64,000 nt of DNA from Platerodrilus igneus. Lineage: Eukaryota > Arthropoda > Insecta > Coleoptera > Lycidae. The DNA lies in NCBI GenBank assembly GCA_036346225.1, contig JARFIW010000881.1:1961001-2025000 (forward strand), given 5' to 3'. The position numbers and the translations under genes were made by a program. Positions 32,067 to 43,640 of this stretch are shown here, piece by piece (the stretch's first letter is position 1; every line of letters starts with the position of its first letter). Below the pieces are notes generated by a model that saw only the letters and a program-made list of their open reading frames with translations, was not told where the DNA came from and did not search any database.

Positions 32067-33174
32067 TTAGTATTGTTCGTCGCGTTCATAAGTTTCTGCA
32101 TGGTTTGATTCATCGTTCGTACTTGTCTGAATGTAATTATTCTGGTCATTATCAAACTTTTCTATTTCTTGGTGACATAGTTCTTCCGATGTAAAATTGC
32201 GTTTCTGATGAGGGTTTGGTCGGATATGTGTTATCTTTGTATTTTGTCTGGTGCTACCAGATGAGGTATCCATTGTTGTTGGTTTATAATAATTATTAGG
32301 GTTGTTATTATTCATTGGTGTTTTTCTATTGGGGTTTGCGTTGAATGCAGGTCTTTGTTGGTTTAGGTTTTGATTAAATCTTGGTTGGAATACGGGTTTT
32401 GTAAAAGTTGGGTTAAACATTGGTTTTGAAAAATGTTTATATTGATTATTAAAATTCGTATTATTGAAATTTGGGTTATTAATTCGCGGTCGATTTGTTT
32501 GTGTGTTGAAGGGTGTGAATTTTGGTTGAGGGATTGTTTTGTCTTGTGGCTTGTATAGTTTTTATTGGTGAATAATTTTTATTCGCGTTGGGGTTGTATA
32601 GTCTGTTGCGGTAATACATTACATTTTCTTCTTCTATTACTAGGTTCATGGTTTCTTCTAGATTTTGGGGACGTTGGAATCTGATCTTATCCGATAGTCG
32701 TTCTGGTAAAGCGTTTATATACGTGTCCAGTGCCATTTCGTCATACATTTTTGTTTTTAAATGTCGAACGTTTTGATCGGGCTCCTCGTTTTTTAATTTT
32801 GTTAGGATTAAATTTCTCACGTCTTGGCATTTCATTCCGAATTGATAAGGGAATTGGTTGTGTTCCATTCTGAGGTTTATTAGGTCTCGTACCAGGCATT
32901 TTATGTTGCGTTGGTCTCCAAAATATGCAATCAGTATCTGTTTAAATTTTTGCCATTCCTGTATTTCGTTTCTACTGGCGATTAAAGTTAGTGCCCTTCC
33001 GGTTAGTGTACTTATTATCAAGTGTATAAGCAATGAATTTTGTTCGTTATCTCCGGGTTTGTAGAAGGTTTTCAGGAACATTTCGAATGCTCCAATGTAG
33101 TTTTTGAAATGCGCTTGCGTGCCATCAAAGATTTGGATTGTGTCCAAATAAAGTCTCATGTCAGCGCTACTCAT
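32067..33174 (-). pseudogene. Ty3/Gypsy (errantivirus-type) gag
   Basis: The main frame starts at 33,174 (ATG) and runs 231 codons to 32,479. It contains the capsid-like pattern with FDGT..HFKNYI, LTGRAL..I, W..FK..L...FGDQRN and a LPE..SDKIRF block. One frameshift near 32,550 moves the frame, which then continues through an Asn/Pro-rich stretch (32,420-32,067). The C-terminus lacks CCHC knuckles, as in errantiviral gag. The capsid protein would assemble virus-like particles. Homology ends at the LINE junction. Confidence 0.8.
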
Positions 33175-33254
33175 GTTGGTTATGGGTTGCTTTCGCTTTT
33201 GGGTAATTTCAAAAAAAAATTATTTTCTTCTTTTTTTTGAATTGAGGTTTATTT

Positions 33255-33600
33255 CGCTATGTATATTGTTATTTTTGCTTCGGATTTATTAATTTTCCGT
33301 TTAAATAGTGTAATTTCAAATTTTGTAAAAATTCATTTGATTTTGCTATTTGTAACGTTATTTTTGCTTTGGTTTTATTAATTTTCCGTTTAGATTAGAT
33401 AATCTCGAATTTTGTAAAAATTGGGGTTGATTTTTGCTATTTGTAACGTTAATTATGCTTTGGATGTATTAATTTTCCGTTTAGATTGGGTAGTTTCGAA
33501 TTTTGTAAAAATTAAGATTGGTTTTGCTATTTGTATCGTTAATTTTGGTTTAAGTTTATTAATTTTCAGTTTAGACTGCGTTGGGTTATTTTTAGAATCG
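33255..33600 (-). repeat. ~90-bp tandem repeat, four copies, in the provirus leader
   Basis: TTATTAATTTTCCGTTTAGA-like blocks begin at about 33,286, 33,375, 33,466 and 33,556. Between them TTTGCTATTTGTAACGTTA and AATTTTGTAAAAATT recur. The array lies in the leader just upstream (on the minus strand) of the gag start. Confidence 0.88.
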
Positions 33601-35277
33601 TAATTGCTGTTATTTGTACTTAGTTACACACTGCGGTAATGAACTTGTGAGATTTATACTCGATAATGTTGGTTTAATTACTGTAGCTTTGAATTTGAAT
33701 GTTTCTATCTCGTAGTGTTAATTTGTTGTGAATTCTGCTCTCCGAAGAATAGTTTTTCGCGGTATTTACTTCGCTTTGTGTTAGTTCGGTTCTGTTAATT
33801 TGTAATTGTATTTTTTTCCGTGGGTTTTAATTAAGTTGCATAAACGTATAGCTCGTCTATCTTGTCTCCTTGTATTCTAAATTTAACTTGCAGGTTAGTT
33901 AGTTACTTGGTAATTTTAATCACTAGAAGATGTAGTTTTGGTTATTTAATCGCGTACGTGCCGTATAACATACACTTATACTTGTTGAGGTAATTAACAC
34001 TTACTCACAGGTGTTAGTTTCAGTTCATGGGAATTAAATAATTCGCTTCTTTTACTCGCTAATTGCTTTGCATAATGTTGCGTTTGTTTATTTTTAGATA
34101 TCTCGGTATTCAATTATAATGCACGTTTGTAATTGAATCTCCCGTAATGTAAGTTTTCAGGTTGCAATTATGAGCGTTTTAATTATAACTTTTTACGATG
34201 ATCGTTTAGCTTTACTCAGTATTTGTACTGGGATAACGCAATTTATTTATAAATGATGAGTAGTTTTAATTAAAAACGTTTAGCTTTTATTCCGTGTTTG
34301 ACTAAGATAATTAACTTTTCGTAACGCAATTTTATTTATAGATTGCTGTGGTGAATAGTTTTTCATTAAATGCTGGGTGTAATTTATGCGCTTTTCTACT
34401 CCGTGATGGATGTAATTGCGTTGCTTTATACTATGCAAAGGTTCTGAAAGTTATTGTTTTAAATAGCGGTTTCTCTGAGGTAATAATAATGTTGCGTTCG
34501 CGGGCTTTGCTTATCTTAGGTGAGGTTTGCGTTTAGGTTACGGTGGTTTTAAGTTACACTAGTTTCAGTTACTGCAGAGTGTTTTGCTGTAATATGTACA
34601 GTATGATAGAGGCAAATGGTTTAAATAATCTTTCCGTAATTGCTTGTTTGAAGAATTACCTTTAGCTTTGGGATTAATTTGCGTTCTGTTTTTTTAGTTT
34701 ACCGGTTTAACCGTGCGTTTTGTATCGCGCTAGTTAATTTTTTGTATTTCGGTATTAATGGATGTGCGTCCGTTATTTTTGTTTTATTTTTGGGTTTGTT
34801 CTAATAATTGCAATAAGAATCTCTTAAACATCAAGTCGCTTTTGCTTTTAAAAGAAAATCTCTTTTAAATAATTAACTTTCTTTTGCTTTCAAAGAAATC
34901 TCTTGAAACATTCAAGTCTTATAAAATTTTATAAATCCTCGTTTGAAAATAATTTCTCTTTGTAACTATTTTCAAAAAAATATTGGCATAAAATAAAATT
35001 CATAAAATAATAATAAATGGTAAACAAATAATAAAACTAGCATATATTAATTATAGTTCGTGAGATCAATTGGTTTTAAAGGAAATGAACTTACATTAAT
35101 TTCTTCATCTGTTTCTTTTGTGGGCTCGATCGATGCTGTATCTTGACCACGTTGGTTTGTTGCTGGATTCGGACGATTTGTGTTCTTTCTCCAACTTGGT
35201 TGGGGTCTGTCAAAATTGCGAATTGAAATTCTTAGTCACCAATCTTCCGATTTTAGATTTTCAGTGCCCTTTTGACA
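33601..35277 (-). other. Long untranslated leader of the provirus
   Basis: About 1.7 kb between the primer-binding site and the repeats. No reading frame longer than chance is seen on the coding strand. On the minus strand TAATGTAAGT at 35,089-35,098 is a good splice-donor candidate for the env transcript. Confidence 0.55.
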
Positions 35278-35295
35278 TCCGTTACGCCTGCGCCA
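35278..35295 (-). other. Primer-binding site of the provirus
   Basis: On the minus strand TGGCGCAGGCG starts at the last base of the 5' LTR. TGG complements the tRNA 3' CCA, and TGGCGC is the usual start for several insect errantiviruses. The exact tRNA cannot be named from this alone. Confidence 0.65.
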
Positions 35296-35837
35296 GTTAA
35301 GGTTTGGGCCTTTGGAGCGGTGTTTTTAAAAACACTTCCAAACACTTAACAATTCTTATTTTAACTTAAGACAGAAATTACAATGAAATTTTGAATAACT
35401 TGTAAAATAACTTTAATTCAAAAACATTTAATTAATTGTAATAAGGTGAGTAGCTTGAACAATGAAGTATGGAGTTCGAAGACTGACTGCCGGGCCTTGA
35501 GCTCCTGGGCTTTTTATAATAACCTGCCCCTCACACGGCTGTGGAAACTTGCAGATCTCATGTCTGCTTTTCTCTTAATTGTACAATTTATTACATTGTA
35601 ACGATCTTATTTCTAAGTAATTGCGGTATGATAACCGCCTGTGACCTGCCACCTGCAGTATCACTGCCCTCTCGGATGCAAAGTTGCATGTCCGTTCTCA
35701 TGAACTGTCGATAACCTCTCTGGGTTATCCTTGTATTACATTGTTGCAATGAACTTATACTTTATTTAACAATTTTTAATAATTCCTATTAGATTCAATA
35801 TATTCAATACATATAGATAATTGGGGGATACATAACT
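35295..35837 (-). mobile_element. 5' LTR of the errantivirus-like provirus
   Basis: 543 bp, about 95% identical to the 3' LTR. The right outer flank is CGCT, the copy of the CGCT at 27,691-27,694. Confidence 0.95.
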
Positions 35838-36620
35838 CGCTTTATGTTATAACTAAGCTTTCGAAACAATTTTACCACAAAACTATGTAGTGATAATGAG
35901 CGATGAAACAACAAAAAAAAACTAAACGGTGAAAGATTAAATGATGCGTATTTATTTTAAACTTTGTACAAAAGCCGGATAATGGAGATGCTTTCATTAA
36001 GACTAATCTTCGTATAAATATTAATTGTACACGTATAAAGCAAAGCAAATCTTAAAACTTTTTGAGAAACTGTTTTCAAGTTTAGTTAAAAGTTAAAATA
36101 ACAGAGCGAAGACGTTTAGTTATTAATCAGCAGAATACTTAATTAAGCTAACTTTTATGTGTAAGGATTGACGCGTTTCTAGTAGTAGACGCTGGTAGCG
36201 ACTACGATCTATTAAAAAAAGGATGACATTAGTCATAACTGATGCTAACAGCGCGCTAATGAAAGCAATAATATTCAAGCATTCGAAGCTCATAACTTCA
36301 CTATGCACGTGACTTATACCATTCTGTCTTTACGAGAAGCATAGTGTAAGTGGTTATATTTTACACTACATACATGTCAATGGCAATGAGTACAAGTAAT
36401 AGGCGCCAAGATTACATTTATAGGTTCTCCACTTTCTCGTGTGGGCGTTAGAGCGTTTTGTGGGCTGTCACTTTTCGCTTGAACATTAGAGCACAGTGTA
36501 AACTTTTGTGTTTTGATTTGGAACAGCACAGTCTATGGAAGTAAGTAAAGCCGTGTAGTCAATTCAAACAGAAATGTATTGTTTAAAATTCAAACAGCTT
36601 TAGGATTTTTTTGGAAGTTA
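35838..36620. other. No recognisable gene
   Basis: A 61-codon minus frame at 36,308-36,123 contains a hydrophobic segment but has no recognisable family motif. It is probably chance. Confidence 0.35.
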
Positions 36621-36624
36621 CACA

Positions 36625-37940
36625 TAGTAGATAGCATAGATGAAATGGGTCACCTAAAATGTGACCCATGACCCAGTGACCCAAATGAGGATGTGACCCA
36701 CCACCCAGTGACCCATGACCCAAATTGACCCAGTGACCCAAATTGACCCAGCGACCCAAGTTGGTCCGCATTGACACAGTGACCCAAATTGACCCAGTGA
36801 CCCAAATTGATCCACATTGACCCAGTGAACCAAATTGACCCAGTTACCTAAATTGACCCAAATTGATTGCAGTCGCAAAAATTTTCTTACTGTCTCAAAT
36901 TGGCCCTCTGTGATGTCTTCAATTAGTGGGCGAGTTTTATCGAATAACCGATTCTGAAATTTGGAAATTTTATTATTAATTTTTAATAAATATGTGCTGT
37001 TCTACGAATTACAGTTACAAAATAAATTTTAGAACTATCTGGCAGAAAGAGTAGCTGCTGTCCGAGACAATTTTAATTAGTGTGAGAATGTTTAACAATT
37101 AAATATACTAAATGATCAAAATATTTTTCAATGACAGACGCAATAAAATATAAATTGAATAATCCCGTTATCTGACATCGAGTTAATACAGGAACATTGT
37201 TTTATATGATCTTCATCATTTTTTTAGTTAATTAGACTTATCAAGAAAACTCGGTTTCACGGAGATTTATAAGTCAGCACTTATGTATAAGGTTTAAATT
37301 ACAATTAAGGTGATGTTTATCCATGCTTAATGATAATGATATACAAATTACAAAAATAATGGACACTGAAAATAACCGGGTATATAATATTAAGATTTTT
37401 GCTACAAATTATTTCAGGTCTTATGTGAAAGAATACTATTATTTGAACATACAAAATTGTATACGTTCACAACACTGCATTCTCGCGGCACAGCGCCACA
37501 GCACGTTTCTTGAAAAACATGTAAAAATGCGTTTCATATTATATAAAAAGCGATGTATTGATTACAAAATATTTTAGCGTTTGCTTGAAATATGAAACGA
37601 ATGCTAGCAACTAACGGCAGCAATAAGCTTATGCATTTGTGAAAATAGTTAGTAAATTGAGCTGAAGGAATGGGAAAAAGATTTTTATGACTTCAATAAT
37701 TCAATTTGTTACTGAATCAATTGGGTCAGTTTGGGTCACTGGGTCAGTGTGGGTTACCGGATCAATTTGGGTCACTGGGTCAATGTGTGTCACTGGGCCA
37801 ATGTGGGTCACTGGGTCAATGTGAGTCACTGGGTCAATCCGGGCCAGTACACGGAACCCACTGACCCAGTGACCCAAACAAAAAAGTGACCCACTTGGAC
37901 CCAGTGACCCAGTTGACCCATGACCCATTTCATCTCTGGT
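36625..37940. repeat. Inverted pair of TGACCCAGTGACCCA minisatellites
   Basis: At 36,655-36,870 the plus strand repeats GACCCAGTGACCCAAATT units (about twelve half-units). At 37,722-37,930 the plus strand carries the opposite orientation (GGGTCACTGGGTCAATGT), with a short reversed block at 37,860-37,930. The outer edges are also inverted: GATGAAATGGGTCA at 36,638 and TGACCCATTTCATC at 37,920. The 0.85 kb between has no long coding frame. The whole may be a foldback-type non-autonomous element of 1.3 kb. Confidence 0.85.
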
Positions 37941-37999
37941 AGATAGTGTTACTACAAACAACTGGTAGGTTTATCGCTACCAGATTGTGCGTTTTAAAT

Positions 38000-40900
38000 A
38001 TGAGTAAAAAGAGAAATTATCTAAAAAAAAACATTTTTTAGTCAAAATTTGTTAAAAAGATCAAAATTAATGGTTACCAGAAACTAAAAACATTCTTTGA
38101 AATAAGCTCAGAGACATGAACAAAATATTGTCAATATTTTTTCTAAAATGTAAAATAATGCTTAAGAAGTGTAAGTAATGAATTTTCTTGTTAGTGAAAT
38201 TAATAAAATATTGCATGGTTAAAGATACCGAGATAGAAATTTAAAAAACTTATCTGGATGCCATCACAGTTGATGCGCCTATAAATGATCCTAGTCTTTC
38301 AAAATCTTTCTATGCTAGTGCGGTAGATTAAGATTTTATTACTTTTGTCAAAGGTACACATTTTATTTTACCACAATTATTTTTAAAATTCAAAAGAAAC
38401 AACTGTGAGTGCCATCATCCCACATTGGATATAAATTTGTCTACTGACTTGGAAAAGACATCATCAGAATTCATTAAAATTCACGAAACCATAGATCGAC
38501 CTTTTCAATGTCAACACACTCAATCAGATCTAACTGTACAAACTACTTCTAAATTAGATATGTCTGCAGTCACTGAATTTATTAAAGACAGAATATCTTA
38601 CTGACGCTTATTCATTCAGAAACATTAATCTATTGCCCCCTCTAATAAAAGATATTTTATGTGTAGAAGCTTGTGAACCAGTTACGGATAATCAACACCA
38701 TAATTTTGGTGCCGACTTGAATGGTAATAGAAACATCATAAAAAAGCATTTTATTTATGGTTGATATTTTAAAAAAATGCGGGAGTTGTCAAAAGGAATT
38801 GGCTAATTTTCTCACCTAGAGCTATGAATTGCTTTTGTTTTTGATGCTTGTCGTTCCTAAATAATTATCAGAAAAATTACAATTAGATTTATTTAAATAC
38901 ATCAGATGAATTGCAGAATTTTTAAAAAGATAATAAAAAATTTTGCTCCACGGAAATTCTGATTTGCATAAAGAGTCTTACCACAAAACTAGATACAATA
39001 ATTCTTTAGCAGTTATCAAAGAAAGTCGAAAGCTAAAGGCACCAAAACGTCGAATAGCTAGTATTCCTAATTATTACGTTTTGTTTTTGGCAAAACAAAA
39101 TCTACCATTTAGATGATGCAACGAACAGGGTGTTACTGTTGAAAAACCAAAAATTAAGGCAATTACTTAAAGTAAATACATGCCAGATGTAGAACATCAC
39201 TTGAAAACGAGAAATCGCAACGAAATTTGTTTAAGTCACAAAATTCAAAATGAATTTATAAATGCTTTGAGTTAGGATACAATGTCGCTTATTGTAAATG
39301 AAGTTATAGAGCTACTTCACTATTATAGTAGATTCTACCATAGATCAAAACAAAATTAACCAGCTTTCTCTATCCGTAAGATATGTTCATAAAAGTTTTG
39401 TTAAAGAAATATCTATCACTTTTAATATTTAACACTGTTTTAGAGCTAATGATTTCTTTCCACTTATAATGAAGAATTTGCAAAACATAAAATTAAATAT
39501 ATCTAACTGTAGAACACTGCCATATGTCGGTGCAAGCACTATGTCTGGAGAGATTAATGTTGTGCAAACTAAAATTAAGATAATCGCTTCAAGGCTTTAT
39601 TTATACATTGTTGAACCCAAAAATTGAATTTAATATTGTCGCATATAGTACCATTATGTTTAATGGTAAATATGTTTTTTAGCACCATTGAAGCTATTTA
39701 TGCATTTTTGGATTTTAATTTGTTACGACTACATATTCTTCAATTAGAAACAATATTTTAAGGAATAAAAAAACACGTTACTTGGAAACAAGTGTCCGAA
39801 ACTCAATGGTACATTACATGTGATTTTTTCCAATGCTCCACCCGAAGGTACTACATTGGCCAGGAAGCGAGTTTTTTTTACCTGGAAAATTTTAAATTTT
39901 GCCGAATCCTTACTGTTCCAAGCAAGGTAGGAATCTTTAACGTGCGTGACAACACTCACACACGGGACCTCTATTTTACCTCTCATCCGAACGAGGGTGT
40001 ATTTTTGCGAAAAATGCTCGCCTAACATTTTTCAAGCGGACCGTGTCGGGATTCGAACCCGGGACCTTAGGCGTAGTAGTCACACACATACCACTACGCC
40101 ACGGAGCCGCCTACTCAATGGTACAGCAGGATAAATTCAGTCGGCGCAATAATGCTTAATATAAAAACCATATACAGCTTCATTCAAAGAGTACTTGATG
40201 AGGTTTGACCTCGTCCCAGCTCCACTGCAGATGTTTCGGGATTTTAAACCAACTAAACACTTTTGAATTTTATATACTTCTAATAATTTGGTTTCACATC
40301 TTGCAAGAAATGATTACTTTGTCACAATATTTCCAACGAAAGCGTATTGATATACTTGCAGGCACCAAGTTATTAGCTATTTCCAAAAATAGGATTGCTT
40401 CAATCGGAACTGGGGAAAGCTTTTCATAATTAGAAATTGAAGAAAATGAATTTTGCTTAAAAGTAATATTTGCTTTGTATATACTGCATCATGAACAAAA
40501 AAAGAAGAAGAAACTATGTAACCAGACATTTCTAGATATGTCTATTAGTAGAAAAAAACTAACAATTGAAGTTTATTATTTCATCATCGCTACAATCATA
40601 AATTAGCCCAATATTAGATTTCAAGACTTCCCGAATAATGTTCGCTTCTTCCATGCACTGAATATTGATGAATTTCATTTCAAATCTAAACCCACTGAAG
40701 ATGACTTTATCCGTATTGAACATTATCAATTTTTTATCAAAGGGGCATACATATCCCCAAAAACTAGAAACAACATATAAATTCTTCAGATTGTTTAATT
40801 TTTCTTCTAACAAAGAAAACAGAAATGGAAATACCGTTAATTTTTGCAACATGGTGCTGGCTAGAAACTATATATTCAAACTACTAACAATGTATCAACT

Positions 40901-41090
40901 ATTTTTAACACTACCTGTAGCAATTGCTTAGCAGAAAAGAACTTTAGTAGTTTAAAACTTATTAAAGCATATTTAAAAACAACAATGGTTGGAAAAAGGT
41001 TTTACAGATTTGGCACTTATATCTATCAAAAAAGTATTTGCATTATAAATCCATTAAAGTTTAAATTAAATAGCCTGTGAATATCAGTAA
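38000..41090 (+). pseudogene. hAT transposase relic, ZMYM/DUF4371 type
   Basis: Scattered plus-strand pieces occur in family order. About 38,790: NWLIFSPRA and a Cys/Phe stretch. 38,940-39,110: a Ser/His linker ending ASIPNYYVLFLAKQNLPFR. 39,180-39,270: EHHLKTRNRNE..LS.KIQNEFI. 39,320-39,420: a DST-type first catalytic block, then INQLSLSVRYV. 39,770-39,800: the VTWKQVSETQW segment, interrupted by a SINE. 40,140: continuation. 40,910-41,040: the dimerisation domain (NCLAEKNFSSLKLIKAYLKTTM). Many stops; long inactive. Confidence 0.72.
39814..40112 (-). mobile_element. tRNA-derived SINE with 13-bp target-site duplication
   Basis: Read on the minus strand from 40,112, a tRNA-like head begins with GGCGGCTCCGTGGCGTAGTGG (A box). 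About 45 bp later the B box GGTTCGAATCC appears. A body follows with CACGTTAAAGATTCC and ATTCGGC, and an A-rich tail. It is flanked by the perfect 13-bp repeats ACTCAATGGTACA at 39,801-39,813 and 40,113-40,125. It interrupts the hAT coding relic. SINEs are copied by LINE enzymes in trans from Pol III transcripts. Confidence 0.92.
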
Positions 41091-41159
41091 TCCATCTAAA
41101 TAAAGAACTTTCTAGAAGATGAGTTATCGGGATTTAAGTATAGGTCTTGTATATTACCT

Positions 41160-42510
41160 AAAAAACATTTTAAATAAAATATGTTTTCGTATTTTTGAGA
41201 GGAATTCAGAAGAATTACGTCAAGTTCGTATGAAATAATTAATAAAGAAACGTTTATTCCAAGAAGCGGCCGGAACACTGAAAAACCCATAAAATGTAAT
41301 AGAAATTGATTAGAAATATTTATCATCTTTCGCATTCACAGTTGGAGAGAAGCGATGCGACACAATAACCTTGTGTGGTAAACAAAGACGAGACAGCACG
41401 TGTCACTAATAAGTGGAACGAAATTACAAGGTAATAAAACGCCGCGATTTTAGACGCTGAGTTTTTTTGGGAAACCTTGCATCAAAATGTTCCATACTGT
41501 AGTAGTATATTCGACAAATAGCTAATTTTGTATGTATAAGGAAGCGTTTATTAAATGATTTGATTTATAAATTTGATTGCGAAGTGTTATTTTGATTTAA
41601 GTCGCTAGCTGTTGCTTTGAGGAAATGATATTTAAAGTATGCAGTAAGCATACTGTAATTTAATAATTATGATGATATAATGAACATAGAAGTGATGTTT
41701 TAAACCAAACCTGTATAAAAATGAAAATTATTAGATGTAATTATTTAAAATAAAGAGAGAAATTTTTCAATATAGCGCTACTTTATAAATTTTTGTTAAA
41801 TAATTGAAAGTAAGATATAGGCAATTATGAAAATTCGTAACTGCTGTTTCTAAATGAAGATTTTATCCATTATTTTGTAAGCGAATTTGGACGTCAATTT
41901 AAAATAAAAACATATTTAATTACGTGTTGGATTAAAGAAAAAGCGTCTCGTGGATTTTGCAAGTATATTTCTTTTATAACTGATATTTGAATTTTGTCAT
42001 TTAGTTTAAGATAGTCCTAATAATTTTTTTTTTGTAAAGCATCTTTACCGAAAAAGTCTGTTTTCAGAGTTCGAAACACTGTGACCTTTTAATAGATTAT
42101 GTGTTAAGGATTTTTTGGCCAAACAAACCTTACAAGCGTGAGAATAAAAAGAAACAGATAAAATATCCATAAGAAAAAAATTTGGTTCTGTAAATTTAAA
42201 ATAAAGTAAGGAACATTCTTATTAAGTAAATAAGTACTTCCTATAAATTTTTTGGCGTTGTAAATGTCTTATATACTTTTGTATGAGAGAAAGCATTTTT
42301 ACTCTATAAATGTTATATTATTGCTGTGTTTCAATTCATTTTGAAAACTCATTCAATTCTGTTGAGCTAGCCAGGCGAAGTTAAAAAGAAGGTAAGTGAA
42401 TAATTTCAAATTTTACAATTAGCTGTATCTGTATTACAGCACCCCTTTAGCGGCGCATCAAAACGACTCGTTGTCACAGCACTTTTCTAGTAATGTCTCT
42501 TCGTGCGGCG
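41160..42510 (+). repeat. Long dispersed repeat R, copy 1
   Basis: It aligns by eye, in the same order, with 44,930-45,200 plus 46,730-47,725. Shared landmarks include GAAGAAGCG(T/G)CGG-like, AAACCTTG, AAGTATGCAGTA(A/C)GCATAC, GGA.GTCAATTTAA, GTGGATTTTGCA, CATTTAGTTTAAGATAG and GAGCTAGCCAGG, then AAGGTAAGT. Identity looks near 65-75%. No conserved frame is apparent. It may be a very long LTR or a non-autonomous element. Confidence 0.75.
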
Positions 42511-42534
42511 TAGTCGCAGCACTCCTTTTGGCTA

Positions 42535-42761
42535 TGAAAAAAGGCAGTTAAACCGGATCTCCTCCATACCGACTGTTGCTAAAAACCTGCAATGTCAGGT
42601 GAAACGACACAAAATCGTGAACTAGGTGATGCTGTACTTCCCATAAGGTGTCTGTATTAAATATTACAGCTTTGCTACTCCTGTCCTGATGAGCTCCAAT
42701 TAGGGCAAAACGCGTCGACAGGATATCCTCGTGGCTGAATTTGTGTCACTTGCCAATAATT
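42535..42761 (+). other. Sequence carrying a hammerhead-like motif, ending at (TA)n
   Basis: This follows copy 1 of repeat R but is not found after copy 2. It contains the hammerhead-like fold described separately and stops at a long (TA)n. By known parallels it may be the end of a Penelope-like element or a retrozyme-like monomer. Confidence 0.5.
42679..42723 (+). ncRNA. Hammerhead ribozyme-like motif (type I, minimal helix III)
   Basis: Helix I is TCCTGTC (42,679-42,685) paired perfectly with GACAGGA (42,717-42,723). The core CTGATGA lies at 42,686-42,692. Helix II is GCTC/GGGC around a CAATTA loop. The second core strand reads AAAA instead of GAAA (G12 to A), followed by a two-pair helix III and the expected UC cleavage position just before GACAGGA. 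Everything but G12 fits the type found in Penelope-like elements and animal retrozymes. G12 acts in catalysis, so this copy is probably inactive. Confidence 0.75.
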
Positions 42762-42877
<116 letters not shown>

Positions 42878-43021
42878 GCTATTACAAAGGAAATCTTCTA
42901 GAATTGGTTGCTCTCTAAACATGATATTGTAGAAAAAGCATTTAGACTTGTCTGTAGAGAAAAGCAAAGTACGTAAAGAGCGATTTCGATCAAGAGGCAG
43001 AAATAACCTTGTACTTTTTCA

Positions 43022-43640
43022 GGTAAACAGACTGTCGATAAAATTGTTCAAACAATGGGAAATTTGATCAAGAGAACGACAGCTGACGAAATACAACAAG
43101 CAAATATACTTTGTATTGAAGTTAGTACAATTTAGGACATGATGATTATGAGAGATGACAAAATTAAATGGGACGAAGAAGTCAAGGAGACTATGAATTT
43201 GAATCAACTTGAGAAAAAGAAGAAAGATAAAGAAGATTGAAATTTAAGTATTAAGTGCCCTGGTGAAGTTAGAAGAGAAGTTGTATCGTTTTTAGAAAAA
43301 AGGACAGAATTATTCGAAGCTGCAGAAAATGATGTTGAAGAATTAGAAATAGTAGATGAAACTGATGAAAATAGTATGATTGCAGGTATTGTATATAAGA
43401 TAAAGGAACCTTCTGTGAATGCAGCCTTTAAAAACAATATGAATAAAAGTAGTCAAATATTAAATAATGATGAAATAATTTGAAAAGTAAAATTTAATAA
43501 TTCGTTTGGGATAATTGCAATTAGAGAATTAAATTATTATAGGAAATGGCGTATGTACAAATATGAAAGAGTAGCGTTTGGTTTGTCGAAACATTCATTC
43601 AAATATGCGGGTATAAGAAAAATTGGAAGCATAGGAAAAA
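43022..43640 (+). pseudogene. Unrecognised decayed coding region, Lys/Glu-rich
   Basis: One plus-strand frame stays coherent over about 600 bp with three stops: KIVQTMGNLIKRTTADEIQQ, DDKIKWDEEVKETMN, then a Glu-rich stretch VRREVVSFLEKRTELFEAAENDVEEL and YKIKEPS. Base composition is purine-rich compared with its surroundings. I do not recognise a family. Its place between two copies of repeat R would fit the internal region of an LTR element, for which it could be gag. Confidence 0.35.

Larger units (their letters stand above)
27695..35837 (-). mobile_element. Errantivirus-like Ty3/Gypsy provirus with LTRs and 4-bp target duplication
   Basis: Two 543-bp LTRs in the same orientation bound an 8143-bp unit, flanked by CGCT on both sides. 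On the minus strand the order is 5' LTR, primer-binding site, about 2.1-kb leader, gag, [foreign inserts in place of most of pol], integrase tail, env C-terminal half, polypurine tract and 3' LTR. LTR termini AGTT...AACT are as in insect errantiviruses. By eye the two LTRs differ at about 26 sites (around 5%), mostly transitions, so the insertion is old but its ends are preserved. It is an endogenous virus-like element and is clearly defective. Confidence 0.9.

Noticed and set aside
32202..32230. CTGATGAGGG as a second hammerhead candidate
   Set aside because: No GAAA core or complementary helix I follows; it lies in gag coding sequence.
36123..36308. 61-codon frame with a membrane-like segment
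   Set aside because: Too short and without homologous copy or signal for translation.
36655..37930. CRISPR-like array
   Set aside because: The units are contiguous minisatellite repeats without unique spacers, in a eukaryotic context.
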